From positions 16,076,136 to 16,140,135 of the forward strand of contig NC_083608.1 of NCBI RefSeq assembly GCF_029168945.1: DNA of 64,000 bases. Reading direction: 5' to 3'. How positions within the stretch are numbered: the stretch's first letter is position 1; each line of letters opens with the position of its first letter. The notes beneath the pieces were generated by a model. It ran no database searches and had not been told where the DNA came from. It saw nothing but the letters and a program-made list of their open reading frames with translations. Below are positions 33,630 through 44,551 of this stretch, piece after piece. The stretch is from Cannabis sativa. Taxonomy: Eukaryota; Streptophyta; Magnoliopsida; Rosales; Cannabaceae. The position numbers and the translations under genes are program-made.

Positions 33630-36600
33630 TCAGGTAGCTCCTGAATCTATTATCCAAGAATCATCATTTGGAGCAATATAATGGTGGGATAGAATGATAC
33701 CTGTAGCTCCTGAGGAGGAGCTAGGATCTGTATTGGGCATACCGATTTGTTGATTGGCAAGGAGATTCAAGAGTTGTTGATATTGTTGGGCATTTAGTTG
33801 AGGCAAAATCGTATGTCCTTCATCACTGTAACTTTTAGAATCTGTACTGGTTTGAACCTGGTTGGCCGAGGCATCCTTAGACTTGTTGTTCTTGAATCCT
33901 GGAGGATATCCATGGATCTTGTGACACTTTTCAATGGTATGGCCAAGCACGTTACAATGCGTGCAAAAGGGCCTGTTTTTCTTTGGGGGATGACTTTTGG
34001 AACCTTGAGTATCATACTTTGGGTTGGCATTCCTATCAGATTGAAAAGCAAAGGCCATATTAGTGTTGGAATCATTTCCATAAGAGAGATTACCTTTCTG
34101 GTTTTCTTATTGAGTAACAAGATGGAAAACACGATTGGCTTCTGTAATGGCTCCATTAAAAGAATGTTGCTGCGTATTTGAGAAAAATGGTCTGAAAGTC
34201 CCATTAAAAATGACATGATGTACTCCATGTGGTGGTGATCTTGGAGCCTTTTAACACCACCACAAGTGCATCCGTTGCAGGTGCGATTGGGTCTATAGGT
34301 GGACAATTCTTCCCATATGGTTTTTAGTCGAGTGTAATACATGCTGATGGTTTGGTTCTCTTGACGGAGATTCATCAAACCTTTCCTTAGATTGAATATG
34401 TGCAGCCCATTCTGCTGCTGAAATCTAATCTTTAAATCTGTCCAAATAGCAGCTGCAGATTCATCGTAAAGCAAGCTAGAAGAAATTTCTTTAGAAACGG
34501 AATTGAGAATCCAAGATATAACAATGTTATTATTCCTAATCCAAGCATTATAAAGATTATGTTCAGAATATGAGGTTTAGAAATAGAACCATCAAAGAAT
34601 CCTAATTTGTTCTTGACAAATATTGCGAGTTGCATTGCACGCCTCCATGATATTGTTGGATATATTTTACCAGGATCTAGATTTACTAACAAGTATGTTT
34701 CATTAACATCCTAATATGAATTCTAAAACAATAAAATAAACACATAAGAGTTTAAGAAATCTTACATTGGGTGCAGCGGAATATAATGACTCCTTCCGTT
34801 CAGATCTCTAGCCCTTGATTCCTTTCTGTAGCAGAGCATCACCAAGATCTGAACCTGGATCTCTTTCTCTCCTCCCTTTGATGCTGAATCTCCTTCTTGT
34901 TGGTTGATTTTCCACAGTCTTACACACTATGATTGAGATACCACTTAATGTGTGTGGGCACTCTCTCATTCACTCAAGGATTTCGAAATTTAGAGAAGAA
35001 AAGAAGAGAGAAGGCGGCGGCTAGAAATTTTTCTCTGAAGGAATGAGATGTATCATCTTTTTCTAAAGTCATCACTACCTATTTATAGGTAACCATCTAG
35101 GTTTAAGTTAGAATTATTTGGCATTAAAATAATAATAAAAAAAAAATGATAAAAGCCTACAATAGTGGCCGGCCTGGGCTTTGGATAATGGGCCTCACTT
35201 ATGCAATTTTGCTGTTTTATCATTTATGCATCTCATTTTCTCAAAAATACCAATTTTCAAATTCAACCATTTAAATGTCAATTCTAATTATTTAATAACT
35301 AAAAATTAATTATTAAATAATATTGTCATTTAATATATTTACTAATTAGACATATAAAGTCTCTTAATTAATAAATAAACCTAGAATCTCTTTTCTTTAC
35401 AATTTCGCCATTGCTTAGTGAAAATTCATAAACTAGACATAGTCTAACTTTAGAATTATAATTGATTAATCAAAATCAATTAATTGAGTCTTACAAGCAG
35501 TATGGTCTCAACTAATATGGGGACCATGGGTCTATATATCCGAGCTTCCAATAAGTAGATCAAGAATTTATATCTTAAATTCACTGACTTATTAATTCTT
35601 CGTTGAATCCACGCATAGAACTTAGAATTGCACTCTCAGTATATAGAACGCTCGATATGTTCCACGATATAGATACGTCATTAGTTATCCATTATAATCC
35701 TAATATGATCAATGACCCTCTAATAGATGATCTACATTGAATAGGCACTAAGTTACCGTTACACCTTCAACATATTTTATCCTTAAAACACTTAGCTCCG
35801 TATAAATGATATTTCAGCGAAGTGAAATGAGGTCTCCACCATTTATCTCTGTTTAGCCAAGCTCGAAGGATATCATCGTTTCACTTCTAAATTCCTATAG
35901 AAGTTATAGATTCCATATTTATGTTAGCGCTCCCACTCAATTATACTATCATGTTCCCAAAATGTACGTATCACCCTGACCCAAAAGTAGGCTTAACTAA
36001 CAAATCAAAGAACACGTATAATACTCTTGAGATCGAACCTAAACATATCAGGATTAAGATCATTTGATCTAGGATCAACATGTGATATTGAATTGAATAG
36101 ATATTACGGTAAATTTTAATATATCTAATCAAAGTTCAATATCGGTCCCTTCCGATGTATACTCCATACATCCGATGCTGGTAAACTTTGCCAATGTCCT
36201 GGAAAGGACATAATACTTATCCAAGGTGTAAGAATACCTATCGCTGATTATCATGTCAGTCTAAATCCAGTGAACTGACAAATCAGGGAATAAACTTTCG
36301 AACATATAATTAAGATTATATTCCATTGTGCTGACAACACTATAATCTTTAACAAATTGATATGTTCTGGACTTAAATAGAATTCATACATCATGTAAAT
36401 AATCATGAAATAAATCATGTGAACCATGCAACACTAAATGTTATTTATGATCTTTATTAATAAGTAAATCTGATTATATTGAAATGAGTTTTATTTAGGG
36501 CATAAAACACAACAGATATGTAGTTATCTTGCCCTGTTAGAGGCTGAGAAACAAGAATATTACCGGGGTTGTCGTTGTGGTGAAGGTAATAAGGATTGGA

Positions 36601-36711
36601 TGGATCCTCAAGAGGATTTCTTGGATTCACAACCTGGTTGCATTGAGTTGCAGAAATAGCAGAACTTGGAACTCCAATTTCAGCTCTAGTTTCTTGATTG
36701 TCAGTAGACAT
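33630..36711 (-). pseudogene. Gag and start of protease of the nested copia, interrupted
   Basis: Gag starts at 36711. The frame is cut after TGQDNYIS by the solo LTR (34654-36514) and resumes at 34648 with WRRAMQLAIFVKNKLGFFDG. The UBN2 domain follows (DLKIRFQQQNG, LRQENQTISMYY). A frameshift near 34.1 kb comes before the zinc knuckle CTHCNVLGHTIEKC. The protein reaches the protease motif SWIIDSGAT and hits a stop just after it. Confidence 0.85.
34654..36514 (-). mobile_element. Solo LTR, right copy, 1861 bp
   Basis: Ends are TGTTGG and ACAACA on the plus strand. A perfect 5-bp target duplication GATAT flanks it (34649-34653, 36515-36519). It splits the gag of the nested copia, and no internal domain is attached. 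A TATA sequence lies at about 35080-35090 (CTATTTATAG). The minus-strand start (TTTTATGCCCTAAATAAAAC) is a widespread plant copia LTR type. Confidence 0.92.
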
Positions 36712-36885
36712 ATTCGACTAGAGAAGAACACTGGAAACAACTTCCAGGAGAAAGAATCGGGATGGAGAAAAGAGAGACAGATCAGTACACCACCATTACC
36801 GGAGAAGAAGGAGGCGCTGCCTGGTAGGGAAGAAGCGGAAGCGGATAAGATCAGTGGAGAAGCTTGCTTCTCCGCTCTGATACCA

Positions 36886-37139
36886 TATTGCGATATGAAC
36901 AATTGAAAGAATGAAAAATGAGAGAAACAGAAATTGAATTCATTAATTGGAAAAGGAAAGATACAACCGGGTATATATACAGGGGAAATAAAAGGAAAGC
37001 AGGACAAGAAAACAACCAAGGAAAGAGAACTAACTAACATAACTAAAACACCTAAAATAACGAACACAACCAACTGAAATAACTGACAACAATAACTACA
37101 TTAACAGCCTTAACAGCCTAAAGTGAAGTAAATCTGATA
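36886..37139 (-). repeat. 5' LTR of the nested copia element
   Basis: 254 bp. Plus-strand ends are TATTGCG and CTGATA. The minus-strand primer site TGGTATCAGAGC starts at the very next base (36885). Confidence 0.88.
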
Positions 37140-38098
37140 CATAATAACAACACCATTTGAATTTCGAGCAATTAAACAAGTACCGTACGCATTCTTGGCT
37201 TCAAAAGTTGCTCCATCCACATTAATCTTGATAATCCCTTCATCATATTTAGTCCAAAAGTCCTTATTGCCAACACAATTTGAGTTATGTAACAGCAGCT
37301 CAAAACAATTAAGTTTGAGCATATTTCCATAAACCAAAAATGTTATGTGCTAGAAAGACTACGTCAGTTGCCGAACGAGTACGATTACTCCATAAAAGCT
37401 CATTACGTGCCTTCCAATTTACCTTGAAACCTAGCGCACAACGTTGAGTTCTATTCGAAGTGGATCACAGGCTGGAGCGGAGAGAGGAGGATGGAACTTC
37501 TTCTTCTGTGCGAAAGAAAAGCAACCTGAAGCTAGCATCCCGTGCCGTAAGGTTGAGCCCGCTTTCGCTTACTGTGCCGGGGACATATTGATGAAAATCC
37601 AATGAAAGGGGTTTAGCAACAACCAACCAACCATTAAGACTTCTTCAACAACATCGCCTTTATGCCGAGACCAGAAATCAACAAACCAATCCTGAAAATT
37701 AACAATTGTCAAAGAAGGCAGAGCAATAGCAAACCTGGTCCAGCAATATTGGGAAAAAAGGCATTCAACAAGAAGGCGGTGCGCTGTTTTAGCAGCTCCA
37801 TTACATAATAGACAATGTAAGTCAACAAAGACATGCTTAATTTGTAATTGAACACGAGTCGCCAAGCAACCTGTAAGAGCTCTCCAAGCAAAATTAAGAA
37901 CTTTTGGTAGAATCTTCAACTTCCAAATATGCTTCCACATTTTCGATCCCGAGTTTATAGACCAACTGCCCTTCCAAATTTGGAGATACTGATAGACACT
38001 TTTAACTGTGTAGAATCCTGACACTTCCTTGTTTCAATACCAATTATCACTATCAAGGTTCTAGCTTAGAGGAGTACCTAAAATGAGAGGAATATCCC
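37140..38098 (-). pseudogene. L1-type LINE: end of RT region, zf-RVT and RNase H start
   Basis: The minus strand encodes the zinc-binding region downstream of the L1 reverse transcriptase (GFYTVKSVYQYL, WKLKILPKVLNFAWRAL, CLLCNGAAKTAHRLLVEC). After an interruption it continues as ARNELLWSNRTRSA and the RNase H start IKINVDGATF. A TGA replaces Trp just before GFYTVKS. The LINE is 5'-truncated at about 38098, since upstream DNA no longer matches. A foreign fragment at about 37424-37610 breaks the frame. Confidence 0.82.
37424..37610. other. Filler DNA inside the LINE
   Basis: About 185 bp sit between VLMVGWLL and the continuation ARNELLW of the LINE. The core (37440-37585) is clearly more GC-rich than its surroundings and does not fit the LINE protein. 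Its source is unknown; an organellar origin is possible but I cannot identify the gene. Confidence 0.6.
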
Positions 38099-38498
38099 TA
38101 TGGTAATTAATTAGTTTTTTTTATCAATAATACTATTAATGATCAAAAAATTATTTTTAAAAATAGAGAAAAATAATTAAAAATATCAAAAAAAGTCAGA
38201 AGCATTAAATTTAACTTTATTATTATAAATTAGATACAAAATGTATAAATTTGTAAATTTCCCAATTTTTTTTTTTTTTTGAAAAAAACCATTTTCTTTG
38301 TTGAAACATAAAAAAGAGTAGGCTTGATCCAGGAGTGAGGGATGGACCTTTATGGTAGGTCAAGAAGCCCATATACATACGGAGAAGGAGGAGAGAGAGA
38401 GAGAGAGAAGAGAGAGAAGTCGTAGGTTCCTTCTTCTGCCTGAGATCCTGGGAAGGAAGACAGAAAGGGCACTAAACAAGAATACAATTCATTGAGCT
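38099..38498 (+). promoter_or_regulatory. Upstream region of the succinyl-CoA ligase gene
   Basis: AT-rich DNA followed by a GA microsatellite at about 38390-38420, a typical plant 5'-leader GAGA element, about 80 bp before the ATG. A separate TATA box is not certain. Confidence 0.45.
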
Positions 38499-41400
38499 AT
38501 GGGTCGCCAAGCCGTAGCCAAGCTAATCGGCTCGATCGCCTCGCGCCGCCCTTCTTCCCTACTTTCTTCACCAGCCAAAGCTCACAGTCTTCGCCATTAT
38601 GCGGCGGCTCCTCCCCCACCCCCTGCTGTCTTCGTCGACAAGAACACTCGCGTCATATGCCAAGGTATTACTGGCAAGAATGGAACTTTCCACACCGAGC
38701 AAGCCATCGAATACGGAACCAAAATGGTATCAAATCATTTCCAATCTTTTTACTTTTATATAAAAGTATTTGAAGTTCTACTGCAATTAGTGTATCGGGA
38801 TCTGTGGTAAACTGAAATTTGAATTGATGTAGAAATGAGAATGGAAGCTGTAGAATTCAAACATAGGTCCGTTTTGATAGCTTGAAAAAAAAAACCTTTG
38901 GTCTTGGATCTTAGCGAAAAGGAGGGGAATATAGGGAAATTTTGGAATAGTTTTGTAGGATTTAAAATCCTCACAATGAGGAGGGTTAGGTCAAGTAGCC
39001 ATGCTCGTCTCTTAAAGATTCTAGAGTTCGGGGGAGGTCAAGGAATTATTACAAAATGGCTGGATGTTTAGGTGGAATAGAAATGTGATCAGAATTTTGG
39101 TTATATCTGCAGATGATTTGACTTCTACAGAAAGTTGTAGTGATCTTGGATTTTAAATGGGAGACTTTATGGATTTTTAACATATGGGATTTAAAGTTTT
39201 TGTTTTTGTTTTTTCATGCTACTTAATGATTGGTCAATACTCAGTATGGTTTTAAGTCAATAATAAGCTATTCTTTCTTAATAAGATGGTAGTAGCTTCC
39301 CTTCTATGGTTGTAAATTGGAGTGCATCTTATTAATCATAACCTTTATTTCTTACAAAATAAAAAGGAGTAGTGATGTTGAAGCTCTTAAAGAGTAATTC
39401 AAATAAACTAGAAGAAGATGCGATGTGGATGACATTGAAGGCTGTTAAGTCTCTAGGAGTTGCCACTTAAATATGCATATGTTTTCAAAAAGTGATTGAG
39501 ATGTGGTGTTAGAGACGCGTTTGAATTTCTTTTCATGCTTTTATACACTCTTATATCTGATTAGTTGCTTTGGTTTTGCTCAATTAGGTGGGTGGTGTAA
39601 CACCAAAGAAGGGCGGAACAGAACATTTGGGACTTCCTGTTTTCAACAGTGTTGCAGAAGCAAAAGCCGAAACAAAGGCTAATGCCTCAGTTATTTATGT
39701 TCCCCCACCATTTGCTGCCGCAGCTATTATGGAGGCATTGGAAGCTGAGTTAGATCTTGTTGTGTGCATCACTGAAGGGATCCCACAACATGATATGGTA
39801 ATGTGCATTACATAATTCTGATTTAAATTTAATTATGAATTCATTTCAAGACACTGTTTTTAAGGATGTTGTGTCTAATTCTAGTGCAGTAGTTATTTTG
39901 CCTCTCGTTTTATTTAATAGTGTGAAGTGATTATTATTAACTTTGAACTCATTTAAAAAATCATTGATGTCCTATTAGTTTTAAAATTTCCTTTTCAAGT
40001 AAATGTAGCCTGGAAGCTAATATTACAATATACAAATATCAGGTACGAGTAAAGGCTGCTATTAACAGGCAATCTAAGACTCGGTTGATTGGGCCAAATT
40101 GCCCTGGTATCATCAAGCCCGGTGAATGCAAAATTGGAATTATGCCCGGTTATATTCATAAACCTGGACGCATTGGAATTGTCTCTCGATCTGGGACCTT
40201 GACTTATGAAGCGGTGAGTCCTAACTTTTTTTTTCCATGAAATCAAAGGGTTTAGACCTTTTTTTTTTCCTTATATCTCTCTATGTCTTATAGGTTTTCC
40301 AAACTACTGCTGTTGGCCTTGGACAATCCACTTGTGTTGGAATTGGTGGGGATCCTTTTAATGGGACAAACTTTGTTGATTGCCTTGAGAAATTTCTTGA
40401 AGATCCCCAAACAGAGGGTAAGTCAATGTTTTCTTTCGATTTCTGTACTAGAACAACACATATTTGCTCTGGTATCAAGTATTATACGGAAACAATTATT
40501 TTTTATTAATCAAGTATCTGTGTTCATTTCAGGTATTGTTCTTATTGGAGAGATAGGTGGGACTGCTGAAGAGGATGCCGCTGCATTGATAAAGGTATGC
40601 AGCATATTTATCAAGTTTTGACTTTACTGATTTTTTTAAAGGGTTAAGTATACTATTTTAAATAAGTAACGTTCTTGCCACAAAAAAAAAATGTAACTTC
40701 CTTTCCTAGACATTCTAGTACAATAGTCAGGGCCTGGGGCTTGGTTCTAATGTCTGCACTTTAAGTTTTATTTGTGGTTAAACAGAAGGTTAGGATGAGT
40801 TGAGCCAAAAAGATTTCTGAAGGATTGGTTTTGGACATAAAGCTCATATGGGTCATTGAGTAATGCACACACAAAGATTGCAGACTATTAACACACAATG
40901 ATGTGCAATTAATTTTAACAATTAATATTTTTAAGTGGGATCACATCATTTTAAATTCTTTTCTAGGGGACATGCTTTCTTTTTTTCTTGTTATTTTGTT
41001 AGGTGACTTTGTAGCTTCCTGGAAACAGTGATTTTGTACTACAGAACCCACAAACCCCTAACCCCAACCCTACACCACTTAATATTATTCCTAATTACTC
41101 TTAATATTATTGGAACTTTCAATAAAAGCCAATCTGCCATTCTACCACTGAGCTTTGTTGCCTCAGCGACCCCTGCGTCAAATGGTAAACACTCGTTAAT
41201 TTTCATATTTTCTTATTTTACCAAAAACTTCTGCAATTCTAGTTCTTAGGAACCCAAGTATATTCTTATATGTTGTAGAAACACACAGTCAATGTATTAG
41301 AGTAATTTCCTTACCTCAAATCACATCATTATTGATTCTCAAAGGTATCTTTTTCTTATACAATTAGGTCGTTCTCAATTGGAGTTTAATTTTTCATTTT

Positions 41401-42644
41401 CTCAAGAAATATGAGGGATTGTGAGCAATGAGCATTAAGGGTCTGATCAGAATTAGATATTGTTTTATCTTAGTGAATGTTAAAGGAATGTATGGATTAT
41501 TGGTCCTTCCACTTTGATTTTGATTAAGGATTGTGATGCTCCTTCAAGGGAAACTAGTTCTCTTTTATTTGGCAGTGCAGTAAGATTTTCATTGTCTGAA
41601 ACGAGCTAAAGTAATGCTGTATTTAGCTTAAATAGTTATATCTATAATGAAATCTTTATGGTGATTTATCATAGCTTACATAAGTAATAAATGTAATTTC
41701 GTAGACTTTTTCTCCCCTTAAAACTTCACATGCAAGAAAGACAAGAAGTAATTGATTGGTATTAACTTAGACTGTCTTAGTTGATTGGTATTCATTTTGG
41801 TGAACGAGATATGTTTTTTCTTGTATGATAAAATGGATACTATTATTTAACTTTCAATAGTGAAAATATTATTTTGTGCCCTTGCCCCATAATTTTTAAA
41901 TTTTTTTAGAGTTATGTCCTAAATCCTAAGTTTACTGCTGCACTGTGTTGTTCATTTAATATATTTTAAGCTTCTACACTAAACACATATATCTCATGAC
42001 TTTAAACAGGAAAGTGGAACTGAGAAGCCTATTGTTGCATTTATTGCTGGACTAACTGCTCCTCCCGGTCGACGTATGGGTCATGCTGGAGGTAATATTT
42101 TGATTTATGACAACTTGCACCAAAATGGACTAATAAATCATTATAGTAATATTATTACTAGGGCATTTTTTCATCGATTGTTATTTGCCAACGTGTTAAT
42201 CATCATGCATATGATTTCAACCCCAAGAGAGGTAGTCTAGCGGTAAAAGATGAGCAATAGAATTCGCTGGTAGGCACTAGGCGCTGTTCCAGAGTTCGAA
42301 TACCCTTAGACTCATAAACTTGGGGGCCACTGGGAGGTGTTTAACATATGTTTGTTTGCGTTAGTGTCACTAGTTTCACATAAAGTGAATTATGGTAGCC
42401 CCGGGTGAGGCCATAAGAATGTAATCTAGCAGCATTGTTTCGAAACTTCATTCATAAAAATATAGGGAAGTGATTTACAATGTGGCTTCTTTCTGGTCAT
42501 GCAGCTATTGTCTCTGGTGGAAAAGGCACAGCACAAGACAAAATCAAGACACTCAGGGAAGCTGGAGTTACAGTGGTGGAGTCACCTGCGAAAATCGGAA
42601 CTGCAATGCTTGAGGTTTTCAAGCAGAGAGGCCTTGTGAATTAA
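38499..42644 (+). CDS. Succinyl-CoA ligase (ADP-forming) alpha subunit, mitochondrial (7 exons, 338 aa)
   Basis: Exons are 38499-38726, 39588-39797, 40043-40213, 40294-40417, 40533-40594, 42010-42091 and 42505-42644, all GT-AG with consistent phase. With the beta subunit it converts succinyl-CoA, ADP and phosphate to succinate, CoA and ATP in the TCA cycle. Residues 1-35 are Arg/Ser/Ala-rich, a mitochondrial presequence. The CoA-binding Rossmann half follows ([52 protein letters not shown]). Then come the ligase half ([29 protein letters not shown]) and the phosphohistidine motif GHAGAI with His at about residue 290. The protein ends KQRGLVN. The long intron 5 (40595-42009) is plain; intron 6 carries a SINE. 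Confidence 0.96.
42221..42464 (+). mobile_element. tRNA-derived SINE in a succinyl-CoA ligase intron
   Basis: It starts CCCCAAGAGAGGTAGTCTAGCGG (A-box-like), has the B-box-like AGAGTTCGAATACCC about 55 bp on, then CTTGGGGGCCACTGGGAGG, and ends near CATAAAAATATA. The motif order matches the SINE at 22553-22711. It sits in sense orientation 40 bp before the last exon. No clear target duplication was found. Confidence 0.72.
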
Positions 42645-44551
42645 AATTAGCATTTAAAGTTGATCGATGGATAATCCCATCTTTAATTCTTTCTTTTCCA
42701 AAACAAAATTCAGAAACAAAGCGCACATGCATACTCCAATCTTGAATTTTCTTACAATGATTTATCATCGCGGAACAGCGTTTGAAAATTTTCTCAACCT
42801 TTTGAGCTATAATATATTGCTGTTGTTAATCTAATAAAGTTATAGAAAGTTGTCTAGATCTTTCCCTAGGTCAGACTCAAATGGCATTCAATTCATCGTG
42901 TTTCTTTTTTCTTTTTTCTTCTTTCTTTTCTACCAAGCAATTCTAACATGTCTTTGGTTAAATATAGTTCTTTGTGCATAATATATTAGATGAGAAACAA
43001 ACTAGTGATGAAACTTTCCAATAACAAAGCAACTGAGACAACTTCTAATTTCTTTTGATGAAATAGTCATCGGAACAGAATAAAAAGCTTTAAATTGAAA
43101 ATTTTGAAATCTGAGAAAAAAATCAACCCCTCCCTAAATTTGATGAATGCAAATCAAAATGTTCCATTGCAACTTCTAGGAATCAAAACAGAAGATCATT
43201 TAATCAAATGAGCCACAAAACTAGAATCCTCTTCTCCAAGGATTCTTCCAAGATTGAGAGGCCAAGCCGCCTTGACAGTGATGACTTTCAAAGTGTTTAG
43301 TTTGAGTGCATAAGCATAGTTTTGTAAGGATTGTTATTAAGTATTTTAAGGTATCAAATACAAGTGGGCAACTCTTGACTGTGACTTCGAGGGAGAGTCA
43401 TGTTCTTACTAAAGTTGCCAGAAACTATGGGTTTCTTGTTTACATACTTTGATGCATTTGTACCTCTTGTATTTACTAATGGCAAATATTGCCCAACGTT
43501 CTGAAATGTGGATTTACTTGGTGTCATATTTGCCAAATAGGACTGGATAAGTGTTTAGGGTTGCAAACTCTACAGAAAATAAATAACGAAACAAAGATTA
43601 TAACAGAGTTTATTATGTAATTCGACTTTTAACCAAGTTCTAACTGGAGAGTTTGCTAGTCCTTTGCTTAAAGCATCATTTTTTAACAGACATTACTCAG
43701 ATCAGAAGTTATGCTGACAAGATTCTTTTTGCAATTTCTATCCATTAAATTTTACTCCATTTTCATGCTAATTTTAGATACAACATCTAGAGTTTGAGCT
43801 AGAAGTGTATGTATATTACTTAAAAATTAAATTAAATTCCGATTCTAAAGTGCATATTCTGTTAAGTATCAGAAAAAGAAAAAAAAAATCAATGAATTTC
43901 AAATATACGTCCAAGGATGTCCTCAACAAACAAATACGAAAACAGGACCTAAAAGAACCTAATTAGTTCTTATGGAATGTGAACTATACAATAATCCATT
44001 AGACACCAAACAAATACACATCACACCACATTTTTTGGAGGTTGGGCACATCCCTGGTTCCCTATTTCGTTTCTCTTTCATTTAAGTGAGAAATGACAAA
44101 ACTAAGCTTAAAGTTACACAACTAAAAACACATCAAAATCAAAGTAACTATTAGCCCTCCATATTTGACTTCTTCCTTTTCCCTTTTCATTTAACCACTA
44201 GCTTTATTCTCTTCTGTTTCTTTTCTTCCTTGTTCCTCCTTCAAAGCACAAATTTGAGACTTTGTAAAGCTTGCATCTTATTAGAGCAAACTTATTTCTC
44301 AAAATCACACTTCCAAGCTTCGAAAAGCTGTTCAAAGGCTTATTATGTACAGCTAAGGAAAAGACTAAAGTCATCATCACTCTTTTTTTTCCTTTTTTTT
44401 TTTGTTGCTTAATCTTTCTGTTATTCTAGATTCTTTTTACTAACAGAAAAGAAATTGGGTAGGTTTCATCCCCCATGAAAAATAATAACGGGAGGAAGAG
44501 AGTTAGTAAAGCATTAGTCACTAAGCTGGCTTTCATAACTAGATTGTGATC
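42645..44551. other. Convergent intergenic region
   Basis: It lies between the 3' ends of the succinyl-CoA ligase gene and CDP1. It contains their 3' UTRs and AT-rich DNA. No coding sequence, RNA gene or repeat with clear ends is recognised. Confidence 0.5.

Larger units (their letters stand above)
27423..37139 (-). mobile_element. Ty1/copia element with TA...TA LTR ends, nested in a LINE
   Basis: The 254-255-bp LTRs lie at 27423-27677 and 36886-37139. The 5-bp target duplication CATAA (27418-27422 and 37140-37144) falls in the LINE. The minus-strand order is LTR, primer site (36874-36885), gag, protease, integrase, RT, RNase H, polypurine tract (27678 onward, a G-run on the minus strand), LTR. 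The LTR ends are TAT...ATA rather than TG...CA; the primer site and purine tract touch them directly, which supports the boundary. LTRs differ at roughly eight positions. Two 1.9-kb LTRs of another family and a fold-back element interrupt it. Frameshifts and stops inactivate it. Confidence 0.9.

Noticed and set aside
28496..36514. A complete LTR retrotransposon bounded by the two 1.9-kb LTRs
   Set aside because: The DNA between them is the pol and gag of the surrounding copia, which continue outside each LTR; no primer site or purine tract of this family is present.
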